DNA of 64,000 nucleotides from Lachnospiraceae bacterium (GTDB lineage Bacteria; Bacillota; Clostridia; Lachnospirales; Lachnospiraceae), in NCBI GenBank assembly GCA_017412055.1, contig JAFQOW010000040.1, positions 1 through 64,000 on the forward strand, written 5' to 3'. The notes under the pieces were generated by a model. The model made no database searches, had not been told where the DNA came from, and saw only the letters and a program-made list of their open reading frames with translations. Position 1 is the stretch's first letter, and each line of letters opens with the position of its first letter. Shown here one piece after another: positions 35,212 to 43,109 of the stretch. A program made the translations under genes and the position numbers.

Positions 35212-36213
35212 TTACTCATACTTATCCACAAAGATATTTGTACCAGTTTTAGTTAAATCATCAATTCCATCCGTTGTAGGACACGCAACTATAAAAAAAT
35301 TATCAATTCCATTCACCAGTTCTTTATCTAATTCAAATGTATGAGCATATCTTTGTTCAGCCTCGCACTTCACCTTATAATACATATGCTCCCCAACTTG
35401 TACAGGCTGACCATTTCCCCAAAAGGAAATTACATACTCGCCTTCCACCTGTGGAAAAAGTTCTACTATACAATTCTTAACCTCTTCTTTTTCATAAACC
35501 GTTTTAGTAGGTTCTCCGTTAATTAAACGCGAAACTAACATCTGTGATTTATATGCATCATTCTCTATTTCTTGAAATTCCATATTCACAATATCTACAT
35601 CTTCACTTTTATTACATTCAAGTGCTTTTTTATCCCAATTTGAATATTCATCCAAATTCCATCCGAATAAGTTCTGAATATGCCCCATCGTAAAATTCTT
35701 TCTCTTACATATAAACACATCCGACATAAGCATTGTCCCCGCAGAACACACATACGAATCAGCTTCTAAAATATTGTTAAAATCACATATATATTTTATA
35801 TTTTTTAATCCGTTAGAACCTATATCTACACAGGACAAATATTGTGATTTTCCCGTCTCATCGGTAAATGACTGAGGTATACCATTAATAAACAACATCA
35901 TACCAGCATTAAATGGAACTTCACCTGATTTGACCATATGTTCAAAATACTTGTTTCCGTCCTCATTTGTTTTATACTTAATAGAATGTTCTATATCATA
36001 TGCAGCTCCCGCTATGGCATCCTCTGGTCCAGGTATATATTCCTCAGTTTCTTTCTCTGTGACAGAACTGCTTTCCTCATATGCAGTTTCTTCTTCATTC
36101 CCAGTCTTTTTTTCTGTTCTCATTTCAGCAATTGATTCCTTATCTGGACCTGTAGAACACGCTGTAATTAATAAACACCCCGATAATAAAATAAGTAATA
36201 CCTTTTTCTTCAT
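35212..36213 (-). CDS. Lipoprotein, first gene of the ABC operon
   Basis: A 333-residue lipoprotein: MKKKVLLILLSGCLLITAC signal, then a Glu-rich linker and a soluble domain with AGMMLFINGIPQSFTDETG, ISFWGNGQPVQVGEHMYYKV and the ending NIFVDKYE. It is about as long as its downstream paralogue and clearly homologous along the whole length. No catalytic motif is seen. ATG lies 11 bases after GAGAGG. The leader begins with the ~65 bp block shared with the ECF sigma gene, so this gene is likely to head the operon regulated by that sigma factor. Confidence 0.82.
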   Translation of the reverse strand: MKKKVLLILLSGCLLITACSTGPDKESIAEMRTEKKTGNEEETAYEESSSVTEKETEEYIPGPEDAIAGAAYDIEHSIKYKTNEDGNKYFEHMVKSGEVPFNAGMMLFINGIPQSFTDETGKSQYLSCVDIGSNGLKNIKYICDFNNILEADSYVCSAGTMLMSDVFICKRKNFTMGHIQNLFGWNLDEYSNWDKKALECNKSEDVDIVNMEFQEIENDAYKSQMLVSRLINGEPTKTVYEKEEVKNCIVELFPQVEGEYVISFWGNGQPVQVGEHMYYKVKCEAEQRYAHTFELDKELVNGIDNFFIVACPTTDGIDDLTKTGTNIFVDKYE

Positions 36214-36276
36214 AACTATTCATACCTCTCTATAAAATACATCATTATTTTGATACTTTACTACTCCTACTTTTGT

Positions 36277-36341
36277 CCAAGTTTTTCTTTAAGTAATAAA
36301 TTAAAAGACCTTTCAATAATATAACTGTTTAGAAAAGGATT
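36277..36341 (-). promoter_or_regulatory. Shared ~65 bp regulatory block, copy 2 (before the lipoprotein/ABC operon)
   Basis: Near-identical to 30711-30775 but placed 64 bases before its gene rather than 11. The genes that follow differ, so the block was duplicated as a regulatory unit. Confidence 0.7.
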
Positions 36342-36348
36342 TTGTGAC

Positions 36349-36385
36349 AAAAAAATCTCCTAGATTTTTCTAGGAGACTTTTTTA
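36349..36385. terminator. Terminator upstream of the ABC operon promoter
   Basis: TCTCCTAG and CTAGGAGA form a perfect stem with A-run before and T-run after, so it works on both strands. It isolates the operon from transcripts entering from 36.7 kb. Confidence 0.85.
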
Positions 36386-36535
36386 TATTTATACACTATA
36401 ATTTAATCCTTCACCTCTTTAGAAGTTATCACACATTCCTGCATTCCACCTATTATTAGATACTGCTTATACATATAGTTTTACACATTTTTTTGGCTTT
36501 TTTCTACCTACTTTTTACACATTTTTAGGATTTTC

Positions 36536-36580
36536 AAAAAAATACCGATGAAACCAATTTTACTGGTCTCATCGATATTT
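36536..36580 (-). terminator. Terminator downstream of the LRR lipoprotein gene
   Basis: ATCGATGAgACC and GGTtTCATCGgtAT form an imperfect stem ending in seven T on the minus strand. Between this and 36349 the sequence is AT-rich with two copies of TTTTACACATTTTT and no ORF. Confidence 0.75.
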
Positions 36581-36582
36581 TC

Positions 36583-36699
36583 TTATTTCTTTTCAACCTC
36601 TTGATAAATATCAATTATATCCAATATTTCTTCCAAATCTTCATAATATGGAATCCTATAATCAAATTTACCACAATACAAATTTGATAAATTATTCCT
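36583..36699 (-). pseudogene. Possible gene remnant without start codon
   Basis: The minus strand keeps an open frame of 38 codons encoding an acidic helical end (FDYRIPYYEDLEEILDIIDI, then YQEVEKK and a stop), placed next to the terminator at 36536-36580. No start codon or ribosome site is present and a stop lies just upstream. The coding-like composition suggests the 3' scrap of a lost gene, but a chance frame is possible. Confidence 0.3.
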
Positions 36700-36744
36700 C
36701 TACTCTAAATTCCAATATATCTCGATATTTATTTCTTTATTCAG

Positions 36745-37629
36745 TTAATCCAAGACTATGACTTTCCCACTATATTGGCTACTTTCGTCCGAAAAATACT
36801 TGTCAGCATACGAGCCTTTTTTTACATATATTTTTCCTTCACTATTCCCTTCGCTACAATCAAAAGCAAATTCACCTATTACTTTCACAGAAGCTGGTAT
36901 GTATATTTCATCCCAATATGAATCTGCAAATGCATAGTCACCTATTTCCTCTACTCCTTCTTCTAGAACAAAACTTCTTATAGAAGTCTCATTAAATGCG
37001 CTCATACCTATCTTCTTTACATTTCCTGGTATAGTGATTTTGTCTATATGCTCTAGATTTGTTACAATCAATGATGAACCTATTTCCGTTACATTTTGAG
37101 GTACTGTTATCTCACTATCATCTGTAAAATATTTTATCAACACTTCACCCTCAATAACATAGCCATTTTCATCCTTTAAGGTTTCATAGTACTTGTCTGA
37201 TGTTAAATATCTGTCTGTAGATTCTAATGCATCCTGTCTATATTCATACAGCTTTCTTTCACTTTCATCATCTACATACTTAATATAAAGACCATAATCT
37301 GTATATTCTATAGTCGCTTCTCTTCCATCTAAAATAATGGAATTTCCTTCAATAGAATATGCACTTCTAACAATCTCAAATGTCTCGTCTTCTTTTCCAT
37401 AATTATCTTCATGAGTACTATAATACTCATTATCTTCTTCAAACACCCATACATCTACCCAATCACCGTCAACACAATTGTACCATTTACCAATTACTGA
37501 ATTAGCTGCTCGTGTAGATGGTTCCTTTGCTGTTTCTTTATTATTTACATCTGCATTTCCACAAGCAGTCAACAAAGTAGCCATAACCCCTATGGTAAAC
37601 AATATTATTTTTATACTTCTTTTTTTCAT
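36745..37629 (-). CDS. Lipoprotein with BspA-type leucine-rich repeats
   Basis: A 294-residue protein: signal with lipobox (VMATLLTAC), a lipocalin/DUF-like N-terminal half (VIGKWYNCVDGDWVDVWVFE), then LRR_5 (BspA) repeats at ~165-265: VPQNVTEIGSSLIVTN, IPGNVKKIGMSAFNETSI, LEEGVEEIGDYAFADS, IPASVKVIGEFAFD. Such repeats occur in surface proteins that bind host or cell-wall partners. It ends in a short Tyr/Ser-rich tail. Start: ATG behind AGGAGGAG. It is transcribed alone. Confidence 0.82.
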   Translation of the reverse strand: MKKRSIKIILFTIGVMATLLTACGNADVNNKETAKEPSTRAANSVIGKWYNCVDGDWVDVWVFEEDNEYYSTHEDNYGKEDETFEIVRSAYSIEGNSIILDGREATIEYTDYGLYIKYVDDESERKLYEYRQDALESTDRYLTSDKYYETLKDENGYVIEGEVLIKYFTDDSEITVPQNVTEIGSSLIVTNLEHIDKITIPGNVKKIGMSAFNETSIRSFVLEEGVEEIGDYAFADSYWDEIYIPASVKVIGEFAFDCSEGNSEGKIYVKKGSYADKYFSDESSQYSGKVIVLD

Positions 37630-37683
37630 TATTCATCTCCTCCTATCTAAATATCATCTTTGCTGATAATAAACAAAAACTTC

Positions 37684-38964
37684 CTATCTCTTTACAGCAG
37701 AAGTTAAGCCTAAAAATTCATCTATCTCCTCTCCATCTTTCAAGCTTGATCCTCTTACTCTATAAATAGGCTGAATCGTAATATTATCACCATACGGTGC
37801 CGAATCTTCATAATATATTACTTCTACATCATCAAAAGTTATCTCATCTGCATTTTCATTAATATATATTGTGCCCTTTAATGCTTTAAGACGATTAACC
37901 ATTTCATCCAAATCATAATTTTCTTCTACTGCAACAGACTTTTCTATTTCCCCATATGATGAATATACTTCCTCTATCTCACAATCTCCATTAATAGAAA
38001 CCATTATCTTTGATGTTCCTTCTACTTCTATTCCATCTATTTCCCTATTGAAATACAGCTCCTTAGTTACAACTGTTTTCTCGCCAGTGGAAACATTTTC
38101 TATAACAGTTTCACCTATTTCACTATACGTAAAATCACCTGGTATTAAATCATTATTTTTAAGAAAGGTTTCCGCCTGCTCGATAAGCATATTTTCTTCA
38201 AAATCTACATTTTTCATCTGAGCATTATTAGCATTCATCTTATACCTAAACGTTCCGTTGCTATATATTGTTAATTCTTCTTCTCCCCTCTTGTATTCCT
38301 CGATAGTAAGACCATCCTTTGTAGATACACTACCCTTTACATTTTCCATATCAAATGCTTCTTTTATATCTTCTTTTCTATCATCAGATATCTCTTCTTT
38401 TACAATATAATATGTACTTAGTAGCTCACTATTTTCTACTTTGTTTACGTTAAGATTATTTTTTATTACCAAATTAGGATTAATAATTTGTGCACTTTGT
38501 GGAAAATCTATTTCATATTTAAATGTTTCCTTATCATCAACATCTTCCATAGAATTCAATCCATACACACCATAATCTAGCATATTAGCAATCTCTTGTT
38601 GCTTTCCCCAATATTGACATCTTTTCCCATTACTTTTTGTAAAATCAACTTCAAACTGGTCTCCTGAATTACTTATTCCAATTTTCTGCCCATCTTTTAA
38701 TTCTATAATAATTCTGGTATCAGCTGTAGTTCCTGCACCTTCCTTATTATTTCTTATATCATATATTTCATTATAATATCCAAGAAACTCCTCTATATCT
38801 AATTCTCGAAAATCAATAGCTGAAGTATGATAATGCACACTTAATATATCATCCTTTTCTAACTTTGGTAATTCCAGTTTACGATTAAACAAGAATATAG
38901 TTACGATTATAGCTGCCATAGCAAAAACAGTAATTGCGATAAAAATTATATGTTTCTTTTTCAT
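37684..38964 (-). CDS. Membrane-anchored two-module protein, possibly PepSY-like
   Basis: A 426-residue protein with one N-terminal helix (IIFIAITVFAMAAIIVTIFL). Residues 37-132 resemble the C-terminal module (871-968) of the transglutaminase protein at 18192-21113: shared pattern ELDI.EFL.YYN.IYD..., IIELKDG.KI.IS, YWG..QEI.NML..G. Residues ~195-426 contain repeated acid/Tyr-rich units (for example GTIYINENADEITFDDVEVI and YYEDSAPYGDN) and may be PepSY-like. The last ~92 residues are duplicated in the chimeric ORF at 39035-39427. It should be extracytoplasmic. Start: ATG behind AGAGGTGG. Confidence 0.75.
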   Translation of the reverse strand: MKKKHIIFIAITVFAMAAIIVTIFLFNRKLELPKLEKDDILSVHYHTSAIDFRELDIEEFLGYYNEIYDIRNNKEGAGTTADTRIIIELKDGQKIGISNSGDQFEVDFTKSNGKRCQYWGKQQEIANMLDYGVYGLNSMEDVDDKETFKYEIDFPQSAQIINPNLVIKNNLNVNKVENSELLSTYYIVKEEISDDRKEDIKEAFDMENVKGSVSTKDGLTIEEYKRGEEELTIYSNGTFRYKMNANNAQMKNVDFEENMLIEQAETFLKNNDLIPGDFTYSEIGETVIENVSTGEKTVVTKELYFNREIDGIEVEGTSKIMVSINGDCEIEEVYSSYGEIEKSVAVEENYDLDEMVNRLKALKGTIYINENADEITFDDVEVIYYEDSAPYGDNITIQPIYRVRGSSLKDGEEIDEFLGLTSAVKR

Positions 38965-39034
38965 CTTCCACCTCTTAATAATTATATATTTTATGCAATG
39001 TTATCACAGCACTAAATTTATGTCAAAAAACTTT

Positions 39035-39427
39035 CTATCTCTTTACAGCAGATGTTAATCCATAATAATCATCTATTTCTTTTCCATTTTTCTTATTTGA
39101 ACCCTTTACCTTATAAATAGGTTGTATAGTTGGATTATCACTATAAGGTGCTGAATCTTCATAATACACTACTTCTACGTCTTCAAAGGTCACCTCATCA
39201 GCATCATCATTTATATATATCTTGCCATTTAAATTTTCAAGTTCAGCAGACATTTCATCAATTGTATAATTTTCTTTTACAGCAACTACTTCCTCAATTT
39301 CTCTATATGATGAATAAAATACAAATTCTATAGCTATTTCTTGACTTACCGTTTCACAATACTCTTTTGTAATATCTATACTCTTCTGTTCATCATCACA
39401 GATACCTATTATTAATCCATTTAACAC
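39035..39427 (-). CDS. Chimeric ORF: response-regulator N-terminus joined to the tail of a PepSY-like protein
   Basis: A 130-residue ORF. Residues 1-38 (LIIGICDDEQKSIDITKEYC, then ETVSQEIAIEFVFY) look like the start of an AgrA/LytTR-type response regulator receiver domain, with its acidic DDE cluster but cut before the phospho-acceptor Asp. From SSYREIEE on, residues 39-130 match the last ~92 residues of the protein at 37684-38964, including YYEDSAPY and LTSAVKR. The junction lies at a YSSY present in both. It looks like an in-frame recombination product and may be a pseudogene. No strong Shine-Dalgarno is present (AGGTGT). Confidence 0.55.
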   Translation of the reverse strand: MLNGLIIGICDDEQKSIDITKEYCETVSQEIAIEFVFYSSYREIEEVVAVKENYTIDEMSAELENLNGKIYINDDADEVTFEDVEVVYYEDSAPYSDNPTIQPIYKVKGSNKKNGKEIDDYYGLTSAVKR

Positions 39428-39479
39428 TTCTTACACCTCTATCTCTATGTAAACCAATGTATATTATATTCAACACATT

Positions 39480-41306
39480 TTACTCTGTAAAGAATTTTAG
39501 CGAACTTTCCACCGCCTCACCATCATAATCCTTAACCCCTGTAACAGAGTAAACAAATACACCTTTAGCTTTTCCTTTAAGGGGAATCTCTCCTATCTCA
39601 TCCACAGTTATTCTATCCTTAATCTGCTCATATACCATATCGCTTATGTACACAGTTCCCTTTGGCGCGTTTGCCTCAAGTCTGGCCGCAGTATTTACTG
39701 TATCACCGATTGCCGTATAGTCCATTCTAAAGTTACAACCAATATTTCCTACAACGGCTGGACCACAGTTTACACCTACACCAAAGCCTACGCTCTTGCC
39801 ATACTTTTCCACAAATTTTTCTTCAATCTGATTGCCACCCTGCACTATATCCCACGCAGCAAGAACTGCCTTAAATACGTAATCCTCAGCATCAAATGGC
39901 GCATTGAACACTGCCATGGTAGCATCACCGATAAACTTATCTAAGGTTCCTCCATGCTTAAAGATGCAACTTGTAGTAAGCTCCAGATAACTATTTAAAA
40001 TATCTACAACCTGCTCTGGCTCTAGGCTTTCAGAAAGTGGCGTAAAGCCTCTAATATCCACAAATAACACTGCTACATCTCTATTTTCTCCACCAAGCTT
40101 AAGCTCATATTTGCCACTTTTAGCTATCTCACTTACAACCTGTGGCGCCACATATTTATTAAAAGCCTTTTCAATACTGCGCTTAGCCGCATTTTCCTTA
40201 TAATAATGAAGAACTATATAATAAATAGTAATTAATAAGGCTATAAAAGGAACTGCAAGATTGTTCCAAGAATATCCACTATTAAATATAAGCTTGCCTG
40301 CTATAAGCTTAATTACAATCACAGCCACACATATAATGATATTCTTTACAACACTGGTATTATAGCAAATGTATGCCAAAACAAATGCAGTCATCACAGC
40401 AATGGCACAATCAACCCACTTAGGTATATTGTCTATGGTCTTACCTTCCATAATCGCCTGAATAACATTAGCGTGAATTTCCACTCCATACATCTGCTGT
40501 CCTCTATGAACTGGCACAAAATAAGAATCCATCATGCCAGGAGCATATGCACCTACTAATACTATGCAGTTATCAAATGCCTCTGGCGGAATCTTTCCAT
40601 CTAAAACATCACAAAGAGATACATTTTCATAATCTCCTGCATTACCACTATACTTAAAATCCATAACCTTTTTGTCTGTAGGATAATTAACCTTCTTTCC
40701 ACAAAACTCCATATATTTTTCATATACGGCTGCGTTGAAGCTCTTTGTAACAGTCCGATCCTTCTCTTCAAAAGAAATAAGCGCACTTCGAATATGATTA
40801 TCATCATCATCCATCAATGCATTTACAAAGCCCTGTGTCGTCACTGCTGCCAATGACGGATATGGCATAACCTTGTCCTTGACAGACATAGCATTTTCAT
40901 ACTTATTACCATCCTTGTCTGTATCCAAATCCTTTACAAACACGTAACTAAATCCACACACTACATTATCATACTTAGCGCAAGCCTCAGCAAAATAATC
41001 ATCCTTTGTCTTATCCTTCTCACTGCCAAAAAGAACATCAAATCCGATAACTGCTGGTCTGACATCTTCGGAAACATTAAGCTTTTCCACAAGCTTACCA
41101 TAAATAGAACGGTCCCAGTCTGTATATTCTCCCAACTGATTCATGGTTTTATCATCAATCTTAATTATTCGAATCTTTGAGCTAACCGTGTCTGCATTAT
41201 GGTACAGCACATCCTCCACGCCTTTATCTATGGTTCCAAACACATTAAAAAAAGTAATAATAAATGCGACAATTCCGCATATAATAGTCGTAATAATTCG
41301 TTTCAT
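39480..41306 (-). CDS. CHASE2-domain adenylate/guanylate cyclase
   Basis: A 608-residue protein: N-terminal helix (~3-23), an extracytoplasmic CHASE2 domain (~25-290; IGFDVLF, IVLVGAYAPGMMDSYFVPV), three transmembrane helices (~298-368), and a class III cyclase domain (~408-580) with VDIRGFTPLSE (metal Asp417), LDKFIGDATMAVFNAP (second metal Asp461 and the preceding substrate Lys), and YTAIGDTVNTAARLEA with the transition-state Asn/Arg. Lys in DKFIGD and Asp in IGDTVN suggest ATP rather than GTP as substrate. It makes cAMP in response to an outside signal. Such enzymes are uncommon in Clostridia. Start: ATG behind GGGAG. Confidence 0.93.
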   Translation of the reverse strand: MKRIITTIICGIVAFIITFFNVFGTIDKGVEDVLYHNADTVSSKIRIIKIDDKTMNQLGEYTDWDRSIYGKLVEKLNVSEDVRPAVIGFDVLFGSEKDKTKDDYFAEACAKYDNVVCGFSYVFVKDLDTDKDGNKYENAMSVKDKVMPYPSLAAVTTQGFVNALMDDDDNHIRSALISFEEKDRTVTKSFNAAVYEKYMEFCGKKVNYPTDKKVMDFKYSGNAGDYENVSLCDVLDGKIPPEAFDNCIVLVGAYAPGMMDSYFVPVHRGQQMYGVEIHANVIQAIMEGKTIDNIPKWVDCAIAVMTAFVLAYICYNTSVVKNIIICVAVIVIKLIAGKLIFNSGYSWNNLAVPFIALLITIYYIVLHYYKENAAKRSIEKAFNKYVAPQVVSEIAKSGKYELKLGGENRDVAVLFVDIRGFTPLSESLEPEQVVDILNSYLELTTSCIFKHGGTLDKFIGDATMAVFNAPFDAEDYVFKAVLAAWDIVQGGNQIEEKFVEKYGKSVGFGVGVNCGPAVVGNIGCNFRMDYTAIGDTVNTAARLEANAPKGTVYISDMVYEQIKDRITVDEIGEIPLKGKAKGVFVYSVTGVKDYDGEAVESSLKFFTE

Positions 41307-41370
41307 ATTTTTCTCCCATATTTATATTTCTATCTTTTCGCTAATGTAAACTGTTCACTAGATAGTCCTA

Positions 41371-42144
41371 CTATAAAAATTTTTCCTTAACAAGACATTC
41401 TAAGGATTTTCTCTGCCCCTCTATAGAGCTTGTTTCCAAAAGAATACTTGCACCGTTTAAATATTTTTCATATATATCATAAAATCCCTGTCGATTAATC
41501 TTTCCATCACTCCAAGGCAAATGAAGGTCACTTACCAAATCATTATCATTAAGATGAATATGCTTCACATATTTAGATAGCTCCTTTGCCCAATCCTTTG
41601 GAGCTGTCTTAGATATAGCAGCATGAGCGTAATCAAAACATACACCAAAATTTTCGTATCTGCACAATTCTTCCGCCAACCTTTTAAGTATATCAGGAGT
41701 TTGGTCAAACATATTTTCAAGATATATATTAATCTCTGGATGACTTTCTAATACACCACTCCAATATGCTACATTTTCCTTTATCCAAGCTTCCACATAG
41801 CTTGTACTATTCAAATATGGATTATAATTAGTATGAAAAACAACTGCTGACGCACCAATCTTCTTTGCCAGCTCAATACTTTGCTCAATTCTTAAATGGG
41901 AAATCTGTCGAATCTTAGAATCCACACTAAAAGGAATCACATCAAAAAAAGCACCATGCATCGTACAATATGATGGTAATGTCTCATTACTATAAACACT
42001 AAGCAATCTATCTATTTCCTCTTCATTATCTAAAACATGCGGATTGAAAAAATCATTGTATTCAAAGCCAAGGGAATACTCACACGCAAGCTCTAGGGAT
42101 GCGGATAAATTGTTTCTATCAGGAATTATAAGAATCTTTTTCAT
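41371..42144 (-). CDS. Sugar phosphate isomerase/epimerase-like TIM-barrel protein
   Basis: A 257-residue protein of the xylose-isomerase-like (AP endonuclease 2) fold: GASAVVFHTNYNPYLNST, EINIYLENMFDQTPDI (metal Glu), FGVCFDYAHAAIS (Asp, His), KHIHLNDNDLVSDLHLPWSD (His, Asp, His) and ILLETSS. These match the divalent metal ligands of the family. Members isomerise or epimerise sugars or act as endonuclease IV; the substrate cannot be told. Start is ATG 42144 behind TTGGAGG; an upstream in-frame start is not needed. A palindromic site lies upstream. Confidence 0.85.
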   Translation of the reverse strand: MKKILIIPDRNNLSASLELACEYSLGFEYNDFFNPHVLDNEEEIDRLLSVYSNETLPSYCTMHGAFFDVIPFSVDSKIRQISHLRIEQSIELAKKIGASAVVFHTNYNPYLNSTSYVEAWIKENVAYWSGVLESHPEINIYLENMFDQTPDILKRLAEELCRYENFGVCFDYAHAAISKTAPKDWAKELSKYVKHIHLNDNDLVSDLHLPWSDGKINRQGFYDIYEKYLNGASILLETSSIEGQRKSLECLVKEKFL

Positions 42145-42194
42145 ATATGCCTCCAAGCCTATGCCAAGCATAGATATTTTATAACGTACTTAAA

Positions 42195-42217
42195 GTTAAT
42201 GATATTTTATCATTAAC
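42195..42217. promoter_or_regulatory. 10-3-10 perfect palindrome, operator-like
   Basis: GTTAATGATA and TATCATTAAC around three T. It lies between the minus-strand isomerase gene and the plus-strand candidate small RNA and could control either or both. Confidence 0.6.
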
Positions 42218-42380
42218 AACCAAAAAAAACAACTGATGAACCTAGCTTTCTACACAATTGACGAAGAAAAGCAAATGGTAATTGTAGTAAGATTTCTCTT
42301 CCAAAAAAAGCAACTGGAATGCAATTCTTCATCAAGGTTTTCCCCTTATTTAAGGAATCTGTCGAACAGATTCCTTTTTT
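42218..42380 (+). ncRNA. Candidate small RNA with intrinsic terminator
   Basis: No ORF lies here. A strong plus-strand terminator, GGAATCTGT-cga-ACAGATTCC followed by six T (42354-42380), cannot serve the upstream gene, which is on the other strand. Before it are nested stems: TGATGAA (42234-42240) with TTCATCA (42328-42334), ACAATT (42254-42259) with AATTGT (42280-42285), TTCCA (42299-42303) with TGGAA (42315-42319). Together they suggest a ~160 nt structured transcript. The 5' end is uncertain; no known RNA class was recognised. Confidence 0.5.
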
Positions 42381-42496
42381 AATGTGATAATTTTAGATTT
42401 CACAACACTTTTTAGGCGATAAATCCTTTTATAAACCTCATAGGTTTGTATTTTCGCCATTATCAAACCCTTCAGTGCGTTAATAAATTTCACATT
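42381..42496 (+). promoter_or_regulatory. Possible folded leader of the first XRE gene
   Basis: Nested complementary pairs in order: AATGTG with CACATT, ATAA with TTAT, GGCGA with TCGCC, and AAACCT-cat-AGGTTT at the tip. They lie 37-150 bases before the XRE start. It could be a cis-acting RNA, or DNA operators for the XRE regulator. Confidence 0.35.
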
Positions 42497-42532
42497 TTGT
42501 CATAAACTACACTTAGGAGGTTTAGTATCGTT

Positions 42533-42868
42533 ATGGAAAGTAATTATTTAGTACCCATTGGTAAAAGAATAGCTAAAATACGACAAGCACACGGAATGAC
42601 TCAAGAGACTCTTGCTGACAAATTGTCAGTAACACCAAAACATATATCACATACAGAACGTGGCACCTCTAATTTTTCCATCTCCAACCTTATCGAATTT
42701 TGTAATATATTTGGTTGTAGCCTTGACTATTTAATTTTAGGAAAAGAAAATAATATATTATCAAAGCTTCCAAATGAAATTGTTGAAATTCTATACCATG
42801 GCAATGATGATGAAATCAATAAATTATTAAAATACCTCAACGTATATATAGAGCTTACCAAATCGTAG
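42533..42868 (+). CDS. XRE-family helix-turn-helix regulator 1
   Basis: A 111-residue protein with an N-terminal XRE/Cro HTH (GKRIAKIRQAHGMTQETLAD, then KLSVTPKHISHTERGTSN, ~9-64) and a short acidic C-terminal tail (PNEIVEILYHGNDDEINKLL). These proteins bind DNA as dimers. AGGAGG lies 12 bases before ATG, a little far. The stop codon lies inside the first of three related hairpins. There is a second XRE gene 240 bases downstream; together they resemble a small regulatory cassette without other genes. Confidence 0.88.
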   Translation: MESNYLVPIGKRIAKIRQAHGMTQETLADKLSVTPKHISHTERGTSNFSISNLIEFCNIFGCSLDYLILGKENNILSKLPNEIVEILYHGNDDEINKLLKYLNVYIELTKS

Positions 42869-42887
42869 TTGCTTTGCAACTGCGATT
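42861..42887. repeat. Hairpin repeat, copy 1
   Basis: AATCGTAGTTGC-ttt-GCAACTGCGATT, an imperfect palindrome overlapping the end of the first XRE gene. Related copies lie at 42894-42919 and 43501-43527. Confidence 0.8.
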
Positions 42888-42893
42888 AAACTA

Positions 42894-42919
42894 AATCGTA
42901 GTGCTTTGCAGCTGCGATT
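42894..42919. repeat. Hairpin repeat, copy 2
   Basis: AATCGTAGTGC-ttt-GCAGCTGCGATT, near-copy of the preceding element, seven bases further on. Confidence 0.8.
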
Positions 42920-42927
42920 AAACCAAT

Positions 42928-42965
42928 AGCAGGAGAAGCTGATATTTTACTCAGCTGCTCCTGCT
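42928..42965 (+). terminator. Terminator-like hairpin after XRE 1
   Basis: AGCAGGAGaAGCTGA and TCAGCTgCTCCTGCT form a long stem followed by TTCTATT. Confidence 0.7.
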
Positions 42966-43109
42966 TTCTATTGCCAACATATATCCATTCAATATTCAAT
43001 TTACATCAACAAACATCTACGCCCACTTTTTCTTACCATTAGTAGTCCTCTTGTTATCCCATTAGTATATCAACAATACTGTATAATTCATAAAAGGAGT
43101 GTTGCTATT

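Noticed and set aside
42218-42380. 6S RNA as identity of the small RNA candidate
   Set aside because: The fold lacks the long rod with a central bubble expected of 6S RNA.
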